NCBI GenBank assembly: GCA_017513095.1
Contig: JAFWDJ010000011.1
Span: 111,936 to 175,935 of the forward strand
Reading direction: 5' to 3'
DNA: 64,000 nucleotides
Source of the DNA: Clostridia bacterium
GTDB lineage: Bacteria > Bacillota > Clostridia > Oscillospirales > RGIG577
A program made the position numbers and the translations under genes. Below the pieces are notes generated by a model. That model was given only the letters and a program-made list of their open reading frames with translations. It searched no databases and was not told the DNA's origin. Of the stretch, positions 33,815-43,844 are shown piece by piece (position 1 is the first letter of the stretch; the number at the start of each line of letters is the position of its first letter).

Positions 33815-36529
33815 CTAATCTGCGTATACCGTACGTATCTTCTTTGCGGTTTCGTTATATCCCGTACTGTAAACTCCGCCGATGCAGGAGCGCACGGTAT
33901 ACGTATACCACATATCGTATTCCACGTCATGATCGGTAAAGCAGGTGTCCGTAGTAGACGCGCATACCGTTGTCCACTTGCCCGCGCCCGTCTTTTTATG
34001 AACGCGATAGCTTTCCGCGCCAAAAGAAGGTATCCATTCTAATACTACGCTGCCGTCCTCCGTATATCCGATACCGGAAATCTCCACCGGCTGAGGCTCG
34101 AGCGCCGCCGCAGTTACCGTGATGGTCTTCGCCGTGTCGTTGTAGCCCGTGCTGTACGTGCTGCCTACGAACGAGCGGATTGAATACGTGTACTTCTTTC
34201 CGACTTCAACGGCGGTATCGGTGTACGAGGTCTCCGTAGTGGCTGCGACCGCCGTCGTCCACTTGCCCGAGCCTGTCTTTTTATGTACTCTGTATCCGTC
34301 AACGCCGTCCTGTCCTGCCCACGCAAGCTCTACCGCGCCGTTTACGCACTTTATCGAGGTTATCTCGATAGGCTGCGGCTCAACTGCCGCCGCGGTGACT
34401 TTTATCGACTTCGCGGTATCGTTGTATCCTGTACTGTACGTGCTTCCCACGAACGAGCGAACTGTGTAGGAGTACGTCTTTCCGACTTCGACCGCCGTAT
34501 CGGTGAACGTCATCGCCGTTGTAGATGCAAGCGCCGTAGTCCACTTGCCCGTGCCGACCTTCTTATAAAGTCTGTAGCCGTCCACACCGTCCTGGCCTGC
34601 CCACGCGAGTACTACCGCGCCGTTCTCACACGAAATCGAGGTTATCTCTATCGGCCGCGGCTCTACCGGCGCCGCCGTAACTTTTATCGACTTCGCGGTG
34701 TCGTTGTAGCCCGTGCTGTAATTGCTTCCCACGAACGAACGAAGTGTGTAGCTGTACGTCTTGCCGACTTCGACAGCCGTATCGGTGTACGAGGTCGCCG
34801 TTGTTGCGGCTGCCGCAGTCGTCCACTTGCCCGATCCGACCTTCTTATAAAGTCTGTATCCGTCCACTCCGTCCTGAGCCGCCCACGCGAGCACGACTGC
34901 GCCGTTCTCACATTTTATCGAGGTGATATTTACGGGCTTCGGCTCCACTGCCGACGGAACGGTTATCGACTTCGCGGTATTCGTATAGTCGGCGCTGAAA
35001 CTGCTGCCTATAAACGAGCGAACCGTGTAGCTGTACGTCTTGCCGGGCGTTACTGTCGAATCGGTGAACGTCGTTGCCGTCGTGGACGACAGTATCGTGG
35101 TCCACTTGCCCGTGCCGGTCTTGCGGTATACGCGGTAGCCGTCAGCGTAATCCGATTCGTCCCATGCCAAAGTGACAGCGCCGTTTTCCGAGGTTATCGA
35201 GGTTATGGTCACGGGCTGGGGGGCAATTTCGGGGCCGGTGCTGTTATAATGGATGGTCGCGCTGTAAACCGGGCTGTTGCCCCAGTCTATATCCACTGCC
35301 TCCCACTCGGCCTTTGTGCCCTCGTAATATATGTCGGTAAGAGAGGTGCATCCGTCAAACGCTCTGCCGCTTATATAATCTACCTTCTTCGGTATGCTTA
35401 CCCATTCGAGGCTTTGGCAGTTCGCGAACGCCTCAAAGCCCAGATAATCTACGTTCGCCGGAATCTTTACATACTTAAGGCTCGTGCAGGCGGTAAAGCT
35501 GTGGTTCTCTATCTCAGTCACGCTTTCGGGTATCACTATCGAAGGAAGGCTTTCGCATCCGAAGAACGCGCCGTTGCCGATATTCCCAAGCCCGTTCGGA
35601 AGCGTTACCGAAGTGAGCTTTTCGCTTCCCGCGAACAGACCCTCGGGCATTTTCTTAACGCTCGACGGTATCTCTATCGATTCAAGGTTAGCGCAATACG
35701 AAAATGCGCCAAAGCCTATAGTCTTAACGCTGTTCGGGATTATTACCTTCTTTAATTTGCCGTTGTACGAAAAGGCCCTCGCGCCTATGGATTTCGTGCC
35801 GTCGGCAATGTAAAAGATATCATCCTCCGCCATCTGCGGAAAGGCAATGAGAACGACGCCGGTGTAATAAATTTCCCCGGCCTCCGATATCTTTTGTACG
35901 TTCTTTGAATAAAGTCCGCCGTCCTGATTGAAATAATACTCACTTTCGGGGGCTACCGTTATCGCTTCAAGCGATGTGCATTCGTCAAAGGGATGCTCCC
36001 CTATTTCCGACACGGTCGCGGGAATATTTATGCTTTTAAGGCCGGTGCACCGGGCAAAAGCATTATTTCCTATATTTTTAAGACCGTTCGGAAGCGTTAT
36101 CTGACTAAGCTTCGGAGATGATGAAAAGGCGTAGCTTTCTATTACTTCAACGCCTTCTTCGAGCGTTACTTTCTCAAGCTCAGGGCATGACGCGAAGGCA
36201 AACTCGCCGATTAATTTCACACTTTGAGGGACCGACGCTTCGGTAAGGTACGAAGCTCCTAAAAACGCGCCGTGGTCAATGAGCGTCATAAAACCGTTCT
36301 CGCCCTCAATGACATCGGGTATTATCACCTTGGTCACGCCGTCGTCGGCGCCGACTACGGCAAGGTTCCCATCGTCGGTATAATTATAATAAATATTTCC
36401 GCCCGATACGGTCGCGCAGTAAACGCCGTCCGCCTTCTCCGGCTCCACTCCCGACGCAATGCCCGCAATCGGGAGCATTGTCACGCACATAAGCGCGGCA
36501 ATTGCCAGTGCAAGTATTTTCTTCTTCAT
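33815..36529 (-). CDS. Secreted BspA-type leucine-rich repeat protein with five FnIII domains
   Basis: 904 residues with a signal peptide at 1-26 (KKKILALAIAALMCVTMLPI). Residues about 85-415 hold BspA-type leucine-rich repeats, with recurring units such as IPNSVKTIGFGAFSYC and CxxLxxIxIPxSV. Residues about 440-904 are five fibronectin type III domains of roughly 94 residues (GYRLYKKVGSGKWTT, YSYTVRSFVGSTYSTGYN). In DNA the FnIII part is a repeat of about 282 bp, with GTCCACTTG marks at 33972, 34257, 34539, 34821 and 35100. No sorting signal or SLH domain was seen, so it is probably released or held by other means. It is likely to bind host or bacterial surface ligands. GGAGGAG precedes ATG 36529. 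Confidence 0.9.
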   Translation of the reverse strand: MKKKILALAIAALMCVTMLPIAGIASGVEPEKADGVYCATVSGGNIYYNYTDDGNLAVVGADDGVTKVIIPDVIEGENGFMTLIDHGAFLGASYLTEASVPQSVKLIGEFAFASCPELEKVTLEEGVEVIESYAFSSSPKLSQITLPNGLKNIGNNAFARCTGLKSINIPATVSEIGEHPFDECTSLEAITVAPESEYYFNQDGGLYSKNVQKISEAGEIYYTGVVLIAFPQMAEDDIFYIADGTKSIGARAFSYNGKLKKVIIPNSVKTIGFGAFSYCANLESIEIPSSVKKMPEGLFAGSEKLTSVTLPNGLGNIGNGAFFGCESLPSIVIPESVTEIENHSFTACTSLKYVKIPANVDYLGFEAFANCQSLEWVSIPKKVDYISGRAFDGCTSLTDIYYEGTKAEWEAVDIDWGNSPVYSATIHYNSTGPEIAPQPVTITSITSENGAVTLAWDESDYADGYRVYRKTGTGKWTTILSSTTATTFTDSTVTPGKTYSYTVRSFIGSSFSADYTNTAKSITVPSAVEPKPVNITSIKCENGAVVLAWAAQDGVDGYRLYKKVGSGKWTTAAAATTATSYTDTAVEVGKTYSYTLRSFVGSNYSTGYNDTAKSIKVTAAPVEPRPIEITSISCENGAVVLAWAGQDGVDGYRLYKKVGTGKWTTALASTTAMTFTDTAVEVGKTYSYTVRSFVGSTYSTGYNDTAKSIKVTAAAVEPQPIEITSIKCVNGAVELAWAGQDGVDGYRVHKKTGSGKWTTAVAATTETSYTDTAVEVGKKYTYSIRSFVGSTYSTGYNDTAKTITVTAAALEPQPVEISGIGYTEDGSVVLEWIPSFGAESYRVHKKTGAGKWTTVCASTTDTCFTDHDVEYDMWYTYTVRSCIGGVYSTGYNETAKKIRTVYAD

Positions 36530-36673
36530 CGTTTCTCCTCCTTCATATGATTCTTATTACCGTTCGTCTATGCCGCGGCGCGAAAAACGCGGCGGCCGCT
36601 ATATTTTCAGTGTAGCACGACGAAATCACAAGGTCAATATATATACGGGTTTTATTGTCATGAGCTGTGACAA

Positions 36674-36707
36674 TAAACGGGGCGAAGATTTCTCTTCACC
36701 CCGTTTT
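36674..36707. terminator. Terminator between the two LRR genes
   Basis: AAACGGGG-GAAGA paired with TCTTC-CCCCGTTT at 36675-36706, flanked by TTTTAT on the plus and TTTATTG on the minus strand. It ends the upstream LRR gene (36762-38549). Confidence 0.75.
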
Positions 36708-36761
36708 ATCACCAGGCATTCCGATTAAGCTGCCGCGCCGAATCGGTCGGGCGGCTTTTCG

Positions 36762-38549
36762 TCACTTAAGACGGAATACCGCGCACTGCGTTTTAGGCAC
36801 GGCGCCGTCCGCGTCGACCCATATCATTTTCGCAAAAGCGCCGCTCACTTCGGCCGCACCGGCCGCAGTGAGGATGCCCGCCGACTTCATCCTGCCTCTT
36901 TCGTCATACGAAGCGACGTACACGGGCGCCGACGGCGACACGTCGCCGCTTACGGTTACTGCGCCGTTTTCCAAAACGTATGTAACGCGCTTTCCCGTGC
37001 TTTCGTCAACGCGCGAGTCGGCCTGTGAAGCGTAGTGAAAGGTCATTCTTGAAAGATGCTCGTTCCCGTCCCCGATCGTTATCGCATCCCACTCATTTTT
37101 ATTCCCGCCGTAATAGATATTGAACGTGTAGCAGGCGTTAAACGCGCTGCGGCCGATGCTTTTAAGCGTAAGCGGTACGCTCATTTGGTTTGCCATGGGG
37201 CAATACTCAAAGGCGTTGTCGCCTATGCGCTCCATACCCTGCGGCAGAGTGATACAGGAAAGGCACTGACAGTATTTGAACGCGCTGCTCTCTATCTCTT
37301 TCACGCCTTCGGGTATTATAACGGTTTCAAGCGAATTGCAGTTGTAAAACAAAGACTCGCTTATCTTCGTCACGCCGGAGGGTATTGCCGCGCTTTTCAG
37401 TGCGCAGCAGTTCGTAAAAGCACCGCTTCCTATCGAGATAATTCCGTCGGGCATATAAACGCTTTCAAGCGACTCGCACGACCTGAACGCGCTGCTGCCT
37501 ATCGTCTTTATCGTTTTGGGCAGACTTACAGATTTCAGCCTTTTGCAGTCCGCAAAAGCCATGCCGCCTATCGCAGACACCTTCGTTTTGCCGATCGATT
37601 CGGGGATAACCGCGCCCGTTATGCTCTTGTCGGCGCTTACTATCGTCCCTGTTTCGGGATTGAAAACGACCGAACCGCCCTCGACCGCGTACCTCACGGC
37701 GTCCTCGGGCGGCAGAGGCTCCGCAGTGAATACGACCTTATCGTCGCTCAGCGGGTCGTTGTCGTACTCTATCACTATGCTGTTCCATTCATCGCGGGTG
37801 CCCGCGAAATATATGACGTCAAGCGCCGTGCAGTCAGCGAAAGCGCATTCGTATACGGTCTCAAGCCCCGCCGGCAGCGATACACTTTCGAGCGCCGTAC
37901 AATACATGAAGGCAAACTCGTATATATCCGTCACGCCGCTTCCGATCGCTATGGATTTAAGACTCGTACAATCGGCGAACGCCCAGTCGCCGATGCTTTG
38001 TACGCTGTCGGGTATCACTATCTCCTTAAGGCTTTGGCATTCCGAAAAAACGGCGCTGTTTAAGCTTTTCAGCTTCGACGGCAGCGTGATGCTCTCAATG
38101 GCGCGGCAGTCGCGAAAGGCGCCGTCTCCTATTTCTTCAACACTCTGCGGCAGATTCACCTCACGCAGATTTTGACAGCCTTGAAAAGCGCATTCTCCTA
38201 TCGTTTTTGTGCCCTCGGATATGTTTACAGTCTCAAGATTTTTGCATCTTGTAAATGCGCTGTCTCCGATGGTCACAACTCCCGACGGAACGTCAATGCG
38301 CGTTACCCGCTCTCCGCTTACCGAGTCCTCAAAAATGGCCGTGACCTTTGCGTTTTCTATCGTGTCGGGTATTTTCTCGTATTCGCCGCTTATGGACAGG
38401 CTCATTATCGTTCCCGTCGGCACGTGGAATCTGTATACCGCGCCCGCGGACTCGTAATCCACGAACTCATCTGCCGGCGAGGCGTACGCGGTCATGCCCG
38501 CAATGCATACGAGTGCCGCTATAATCAGGCATAAAAGCTTCTTTTTCAT
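36762..38549 (-). CDS. Secreted BspA-type leucine-rich repeat protein
   Basis: 595 residues with a signal peptide at 1-23 (KKKLLCLIIAALVCIAGMTA). Two blocks of BspA-type leucine-rich repeats (about 60-265 and 325-520) are separated by a linker. Typical units are VNISEGTKTIGECAFQGC and IPDSVQSIGDWAFADC. Each block ends with a short YFAGTRDEWNSI or YYGGNKNEWDAI motif, which also occurs in the neighbouring LRR-FnIII protein (YYEGTKAEWEAV). It has no FnIII domains and no visible cell-wall anchor. The two proteins are tandem paralogues, but the terminator between them suggests separate transcripts. AAGGGATG precedes ATG 38549. Confidence 0.88.
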   Translation of the reverse strand: MKKKLLCLIIAALVCIAGMTAYASPADEFVDYESAGAVYRFHVPTGTIMSLSISGEYEKIPDTIENAKVTAIFEDSVSGERVTRIDVPSGVVTIGDSAFTRCKNLETVNISEGTKTIGECAFQGCQNLREVNLPQSVEEIGDGAFRDCRAIESITLPSKLKSLNSAVFSECQSLKEIVIPDSVQSIGDWAFADCTSLKSIAIGSGVTDIYEFAFMYCTALESVSLPAGLETVYECAFADCTALDVIYFAGTRDEWNSIVIEYDNDPLSDDKVVFTAEPLPPEDAVRYAVEGGSVVFNPETGTIVSADKSITGAVIPESIGKTKVSAIGGMAFADCKRLKSVSLPKTIKTIGSSAFRSCESLESVYMPDGIISIGSGAFTNCCALKSAAIPSGVTKISESLFYNCNSLETVIIPEGVKEIESSAFKYCQCLSCITLPQGMERIGDNAFEYCPMANQMSVPLTLKSIGRSAFNACYTFNIYYGGNKNEWDAITIGDGNEHLSRMTFHYASQADSRVDESTGKRVTYVLENGAVTVSGDVSPSAPVYVASYDERGRMKSAGILTAAGAAEVSGAFAKMIWVDADGAVPKTQCAVFRLK

Positions 38550-38730
38550 ATCCGCATCCCTTCTTATTCGGAGCTTTTCCGAAAACGTCCGTGCTGCGTC
38601 AAAATCTTTCCAAATATATTATATATTAAATTGCACGGGCAAGTCAATACGCCGCCTGCCGCGATCGAACGCCGGAACGCAGAAAAACGGCCGGTGTTTT
38701 TGTTTATATTTGCCATTATTCGTGCAAATA

Positions 38731-38764
38731 AAAAACGGAGTGAAGCGATGCTTCACTCCGTTTT
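38731..38764. terminator. Terminator of groES-groEL
   Basis: A perfect stem AAAACGGAGTGAAGC (38732-38746) with GCTTCACTCCGTTTT (38750-38764) and a GAT loop; T-rich on both outer sides. Confidence 0.85.
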
Positions 38765-38785
38765 AAGTGTTTGCTTATACTCGGC

Positions 38786-40432
<1,647 letters not shown>

Positions 40433-40455
40433 TCAAAATGATATGTTTCGGCGAA

Positions 40456-40746
40456 TTATTCAACTATCGCAAGGATCTCGCCCTGACGGATGATGAGATA
40501 CTCTTCGTCGTCAAGCTTTACCTCGCCCATAGAAGCCGTGTATTTATTTATAAGCACGGTGTCGCCCGGTTTAACTTCCATTTTAACTTCCTTGCCGTCA
40601 ACGAGACCGCCGGGGCCTACCGCAACGACCTTGGCCGTCTGCGGCTTCTCCTTTGCGGAGCCCGCAAGCACTATGCCGCTTTTCGTCTTTTCGATTACTT
40701 CGTCGAGCTTTAATACAACTCTGTCGCCTAAAGGTTTGAGATTCAT
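40456..40746 (-). CDS. groS: Co-chaperonin GroES
   Basis: 96 residues forming the lid of the GroEL chamber. [15 protein letters not shown] at the N-terminus, the mobile loop [18 protein letters not shown] and the C-terminal beta segment [18 protein letters not shown] are typical. ATG 40746 is preferred because AAGGAGGA lies 7 nt upstream; the longer frame to 40764 would include this ribosome site. It is the first gene of the groESL operon. Confidence 0.97.
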   Translation of the reverse strand: MNLKPLGDRVVLKLDEVIEKTKSGIVLAGSAKEKPQTAKVVAVGPGGLVDGKEVKMEVKPGDTVLINKYTASMGEVKLDDEEYLIIRQGEILAIVE

Positions 40747-40794
40747 ATGATTTTCCTCCTTCATATATCTGAAAAATATTTATATACTTTTCTG

Positions 40795-40821
40795 TTAGCA
40801 CTCAATCTGATTGAGTGCTAA
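40795..40821 (-). promoter_or_regulatory. CIRCE operator (HrcA binding site) of groESL
   Basis: A perfect CIRCE palindrome: TTAGCACTC (40795-40803), 9-nt spacer, GAGTGCTAA (40813-40821), between the promoter and groS. HrcA binding here represses groESL until heat or misfolded protein titrates GroEL. The hrcA gene is not in the window. Confidence 0.96.
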
Positions 40822-40829
40822 TTGCAATC

Positions 40830-40835
40830 ATTATA
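40830..40835 (-). promoter_or_regulatory. -10 box of the groESL promoter
   Basis: TATAAT on the minus strand, 8 bp before the CIRCE element, so the operator covers the likely transcription start. I could not pick a convincing -35 box. Confidence 0.6.
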
Positions 40836-40931
40836 ATACGGCAAATGACGAAAATATATCAATATGCAAAAATCCCCGTTATGTGAAATTATGCGTAATT
40901 TACTGCGATTTTCGCCTGTTTTCTTTGATTT

Positions 40932-42071
40932 TCAGCGTTTTGTTGCCGTCGTACCGTTCGGCTTAAAGTATTGATAATAGTCGCATTTTATCATGCCGTT
41001 GTAGAGCTTTCGCTTCTTATCGGCGCGCCGACCGAAGTATTTCTCAAAGTCCGCGTCCGACGAAATGACAAAACAGCGCCAGCCGTCGACCTTTTTATAG
41101 AGCGCGCCGAGCGTCGTGTAAAGCTCTCGCGCCCGCTCAAGCTCGAGCATACGTTCGCCGTAGGGCGGATTTGTAACGATAACGCCGCCGCCCGCGGGCA
41201 GTCTAAGGCGCGAAAGGTCGCATCTCTGCACGCGGATATGCTTATCCATACCGGCCTTTTTTGCGTTCTCCATCGAAAGCTCCGCCGATTTTTCGCTTAT
41301 ATCGAAGCCGAACATCTTTAAATCGACGTCTTTTTTGCGTCCCTCGGCCTCCTCACGCGCGCGCGTCCATATGCTTTTCGTGAAATTGTCCCACCGCTGC
41401 GCCGCGAAACGTCGGTTAATGCCGGGAGCCGTTCCCGTGCGTATCATGGCCGCCTCTATAAGTATCGTGCCCGAGCCGCACATCGGGTCGACGAAGTTTT
41501 CCTCCTCGCGGTATCTCGCAAGATACGCCATCGCCGCCGCAAGCGTCTCGCGAAGCGGCGCCTCGTTCGCGTTGCGTCTGTATCCGCGCTTGTGAAGCCC
41601 CTCGCCGCTCGTATCTATAAGCAGCGTCACGCGGTCCTTCATCACCGAGAACTGTATCTGATACTTTGCGCCCGTCTCCTTAAACCACGCAACGCGGTAT
41701 TTGCCCTTTAAGCGCTCGACTATGGCTTTTTTTATTATCGCCTGGCAGTCGGGCACCGAATGGAGCGCGGAATTAAGTGAATAGCCCTTCACGGGGAATT
41801 CGGCGTCCATGGGGAGATACGACTCCCACTCTATGGCCTTTGTGCCCTCGAACAGCTCGTCGAATGTGCGCGCCTCAAACTCGCCCGCTACTATTTGTAT
41901 GCGCTCCGCAAAGCGTGAGAACACATTTGCGCGCGCCATGTCGAGCTCGTTTCCGAAAAAGAGCACGCGGCCGTTCTCGGGCGCCGTTTTAAGCCCGAGG
42001 CGTTTAAGCTCATCCGATAAAAGGCCCTCAAGCCCGAAAAGGCAGGGCGCGGACATTTTTAGGTCTCTCAT
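40932..42071 (-). CDS. THUMP-domain class I RNA methyltransferase (RlmL-like)
   Basis: 379 residues. A THUMP-type RNA-binding region occupies residues 1-160 and a Rossmann methyltransferase domain follows. SAM motif I is FVDPMCGSGTILIEAAMIR near residue 190, and the N6/N2-type catalytic NPPYGERM lies near residue 305. It belongs to the family of 23S rRNA m2G methyltransferases (RlmL N-terminal half, YpsC). ATG 42071 with GGAAGG as ribosome site is chosen; upstream codons to 42182 overlap the HxlR gene and are rejected. It starts 2 bp after hxlR on the same strand. Confidence 0.85.
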   Translation of the reverse strand: MRDLKMSAPCLFGLEGLLSDELKRLGLKTAPENGRVLFFGNELDMARANVFSRFAERIQIVAGEFEARTFDELFEGTKAIEWESYLPMDAEFPVKGYSLNSALHSVPDCQAIIKKAIVERLKGKYRVAWFKETGAKYQIQFSVMKDRVTLLIDTSGEGLHKRGYRRNANEAPLRETLAAAMAYLARYREEENFVDPMCGSGTILIEAAMIRTGTAPGINRRFAAQRWDNFTKSIWTRAREEAEGRKKDVDLKMFGFDISEKSAELSMENAKKAGMDKHIRVQRCDLSRLRLPAGGGVIVTNPPYGERMLELERARELYTTLGALYKKVDGWRCFVISSDADFEKYFGRRADKKRKLYNGMIKCDYYQYFKPNGTTATKR

Positions 42072-42073
42072 AA

Positions 42074-42478
42074 TTACCTTCCACCCTGTGCGCGCGGCGA
42101 GGCGAACAGCTTTTCCGCGTGCGCCTTCGGATCCCATTCGGGCGGCAGCTCGCCCTTGCGCTTCATATCCTCCATGCCCCACGCGGTCATCTGATCGATT
42201 ATCGGAAGCAGGGATTTGCCCTTGGGCGTAAGCGTATAATCGACCTTGGGCGGTATCTGCTTATAGTCGTGGCGGTCGATAAGGCCGTCGTTCTGAAGCT
42301 CCTTGAGCTGATCGCTCAGTACCTTATCCGTAATATTGCCCATAGCGCGCTTTATTTCGCCCGTGCGAAGCGCACGGTACTTTAAAAGGCTCAGTATCCT
42401 TGCCTTCCATTTGCCGCCGATAATGTCAAGCGTGTGCTTAACGGGGCATTTTATCTTGTCGTCCGGGATTCTGCTCAT
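42074..42478 (-). CDS. HxlR-family winged-helix regulator
   Basis: 134 residues. CPVKHTLDIIGGKWKARIL near the N-terminus, LRTGEIKRAMGNITDKVL and the wing VDYTLTPKGKSLLPII are the HxlR signature. Cys11 aligns with the single conserved redox-sensing Cys of regulators such as YodB and HypR, which respond to quinones and electrophiles. AAGGAGGA precedes ATG 42478. It diverges from the cyclophilin-like/OYE operon at 42795, with inverted repeats between them, and is likely to control that operon. It is co-oriented with the RNA methyltransferase, probably on one transcript. Confidence 0.9.
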   Translation of the reverse strand: MSRIPDDKIKCPVKHTLDIIGGKWKARILSLLKYRALRTGEIKRAMGNITDKVLSDQLKELQNDGLIDRHDYKQIPPKVDYTLTPKGKSLLPIIDQMTAWGMEDMKRKGELPPEWDPKAHAEKLFASPRAQGGR

Positions 42479-42614
42479 TTTTTATCCTCCTTGCCGCAGC
42501 CTTTAAAAAACAATCCGTTCAATTATGGCTGTATATACTTGCCAACAGCGCCGCAACTTTATATAATAATAAATGTAACAATACCGTATCCGAAAAAGCG
42601 ATGCGCTTACCGAA

Positions 42615-42701
42615 TAGTAAGTACTTGATTGTTTGGGTTATTTACTGCTACAATACAGTTGCGTTAAAAATAATATATTGTACTTATAGTTTTGTAAGTA
42701 C
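42615..42701. promoter_or_regulatory. Candidate HxlR operator repeats in divergent promoter region
   Basis: The 315-bp gap 42479-42794 holds no gene. It contains AAGTACTT (42619-42626) and an inverted repeat GTACTTA (42680-42686) / TAAGTAC (42695-42701), so three or more copies of the same half-site lie between hxlR and the operon at 42795. Related TAC-rich sites are bound by HxlR proteins, so this is the best operator candidate. Confidence 0.5.
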
Positions 42702-42794
42702 ATATCAAATCCGATTACTGCTTAGTATACAGTAACCTATAAAATAAAGTCAATATCATAAACGTAAAAAATTTTTCAAGGAGGATATATATCA

Positions 42795-43343
42795 ATGGCT
42801 AATCCGACTATAACCATCAAGTTTGAGGACGGCAGAGTGATAAAGGCCGAGCTTTACCCCGAACGCGCGCCGTTCAACGTTGAGTTCTTTCTCGGCGGCA
42901 TCGAAACGTACGAATACGAATGGGTACCCGTTCACAGCGCGATAAAGGACGCGGCCATAGCCATCGGCTTTTTTGACAAGAACGGCTACGGACGCGGATA
43001 CGGCGAGGAGGTCGAGGAGCTTTTCAGAGAAGACGTTGACGATTACGACAACGTAGGCTCGAAGGAGATATACCCCTACGAATGCGGCACTCTGGCGCTC
43101 GTTGAGCCCACACTTCCCGAAACGTGGCGTCAGCAGATAGCCGTTATCCTAACGGACAAGCCCATCATCGCGCCGAACGGCAAGCCCGTAATCTTCCGCC
43201 CGATAGGAAAGGTGCTCGAGGGGCTTGAGATCGCGCGCGAGCTTTCCGCCGTTGAGACGGACGAGTATCTTACGCCGAAGAAGACCGTTATGATAGAGAA
43301 CGTATATCCCGAGGGAGGCCTCAAATGGCAGATACGTGCGTAA
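42795..43343 (+). CDS. Degenerate cyclophilin-fold protein, copy 1
   Basis: 182 residues. The N-terminus (ANPTITIKFEDGRVIKAELY) and C-terminus (FRPIGKVLEGLEIARELSAV) align with the true cyclophilin at 47979-48461 (ANPIVTIEMENGKKMKIELY; FGKVIEGIEVADEI). The catalytic centre does not: the FHR segment becomes VHSAIKD, MIQGG becomes AIAIGFF, and the GSQFFI strand becomes QQIAVIL. The proline-isomerase Arg is therefore missing. It is probably a binding protein or a pseudoenzyme. GGAGGATA precedes ATG 42795. It overlaps copy 2 by 19 bp, so the two are translationally linked. Confidence 0.78.
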   Translation: MANPTITIKFEDGRVIKAELYPERAPFNVEFFLGGIETYEYEWVPVHSAIKDAAIAIGFFDKNGYGRGYGEEVEELFREDVDDYDNVGSKEIYPYECGTLALVEPTLPETWRQQIAVILTDKPIIAPNGKPVIFRPIGKVLEGLEIARELSAVETDEYLTPKKTVMIENVYPEGGLKWQIRA

Positions 43344-43825
43344 CGCTCCACGTCGAGCGCGGACAGGATATAACAATCGAGCTGTTCATGGACAAAACGC
43401 CCGCTGCCGCGTCGGAGGTGCTTTCGGCGTTTCGCGAGGGCTATTACGACGGACTTTCGTTTCACACGTGTGCGCGTGATGAATACATACAGTTCGGGTA
43501 CCACGACATAAACGGCTACGGCGTATATGCGGCCGACGTTGACGACGGCGCGTCGGAGGGCGCGGATAAGGATGCCGCGCTTCCGTATGAAGCGGGCTCG
43601 CTTGCCCTTGTCACGTCGAAGTATCCGTATCTTGCGAAAATGCAGCTTGCGTTCCTCTTTACGGATAAGCCGATATTCTCCGGCGGACGCGAGATACTTT
43701 TCAAGACGATAGGCCGCGTGACAGAAGGGTACGAATACGCAAAAAGCCTTTCCGGTGCAAAGGTTGACGAGGACCTCTCGCCCGTTATGCCGATCGTAGT
43801 TAAAAACGTGACTATAAAAGAATAA
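43325..43825 (+). CDS. Degenerate cyclophilin-fold protein, copy 2
   Basis: 166 residues, paralogous to the preceding gene and, at lower similarity, to true cyclophilins. GYYDGLSFHTCARDEYIQFG matches the cyclophilin GFYDGLIFHRCIKGFMIQGG with the catalytic Arg changed to Thr; the QFFI strand is MQLAFLF, and FKTIGRVTEGYEYAKSL matches FGKVIEGIEVADEI. The ribosome site GAGGGAGG is inside copy 1. Both copies lie directly before an old yellow enzyme gene (19 bp gap), so all three proteins are probably made together. Confidence 0.78.
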   Translation: MADTCVTLHVERGQDITIELFMDKTPAAASEVLSAFREGYYDGLSFHTCARDEYIQFGYHDINGYGVYAADVDDGASEGADKDAALPYEAGSLALVTSKYPYLAKMQLAFLFTDKPIFSGGREILFKTIGRVTEGYEYAKSLSGAKVDEDLSPVMPIVVKNVTIKE

Positions 43826-43844
43826 TATATCAAGGGGGTTTAAA

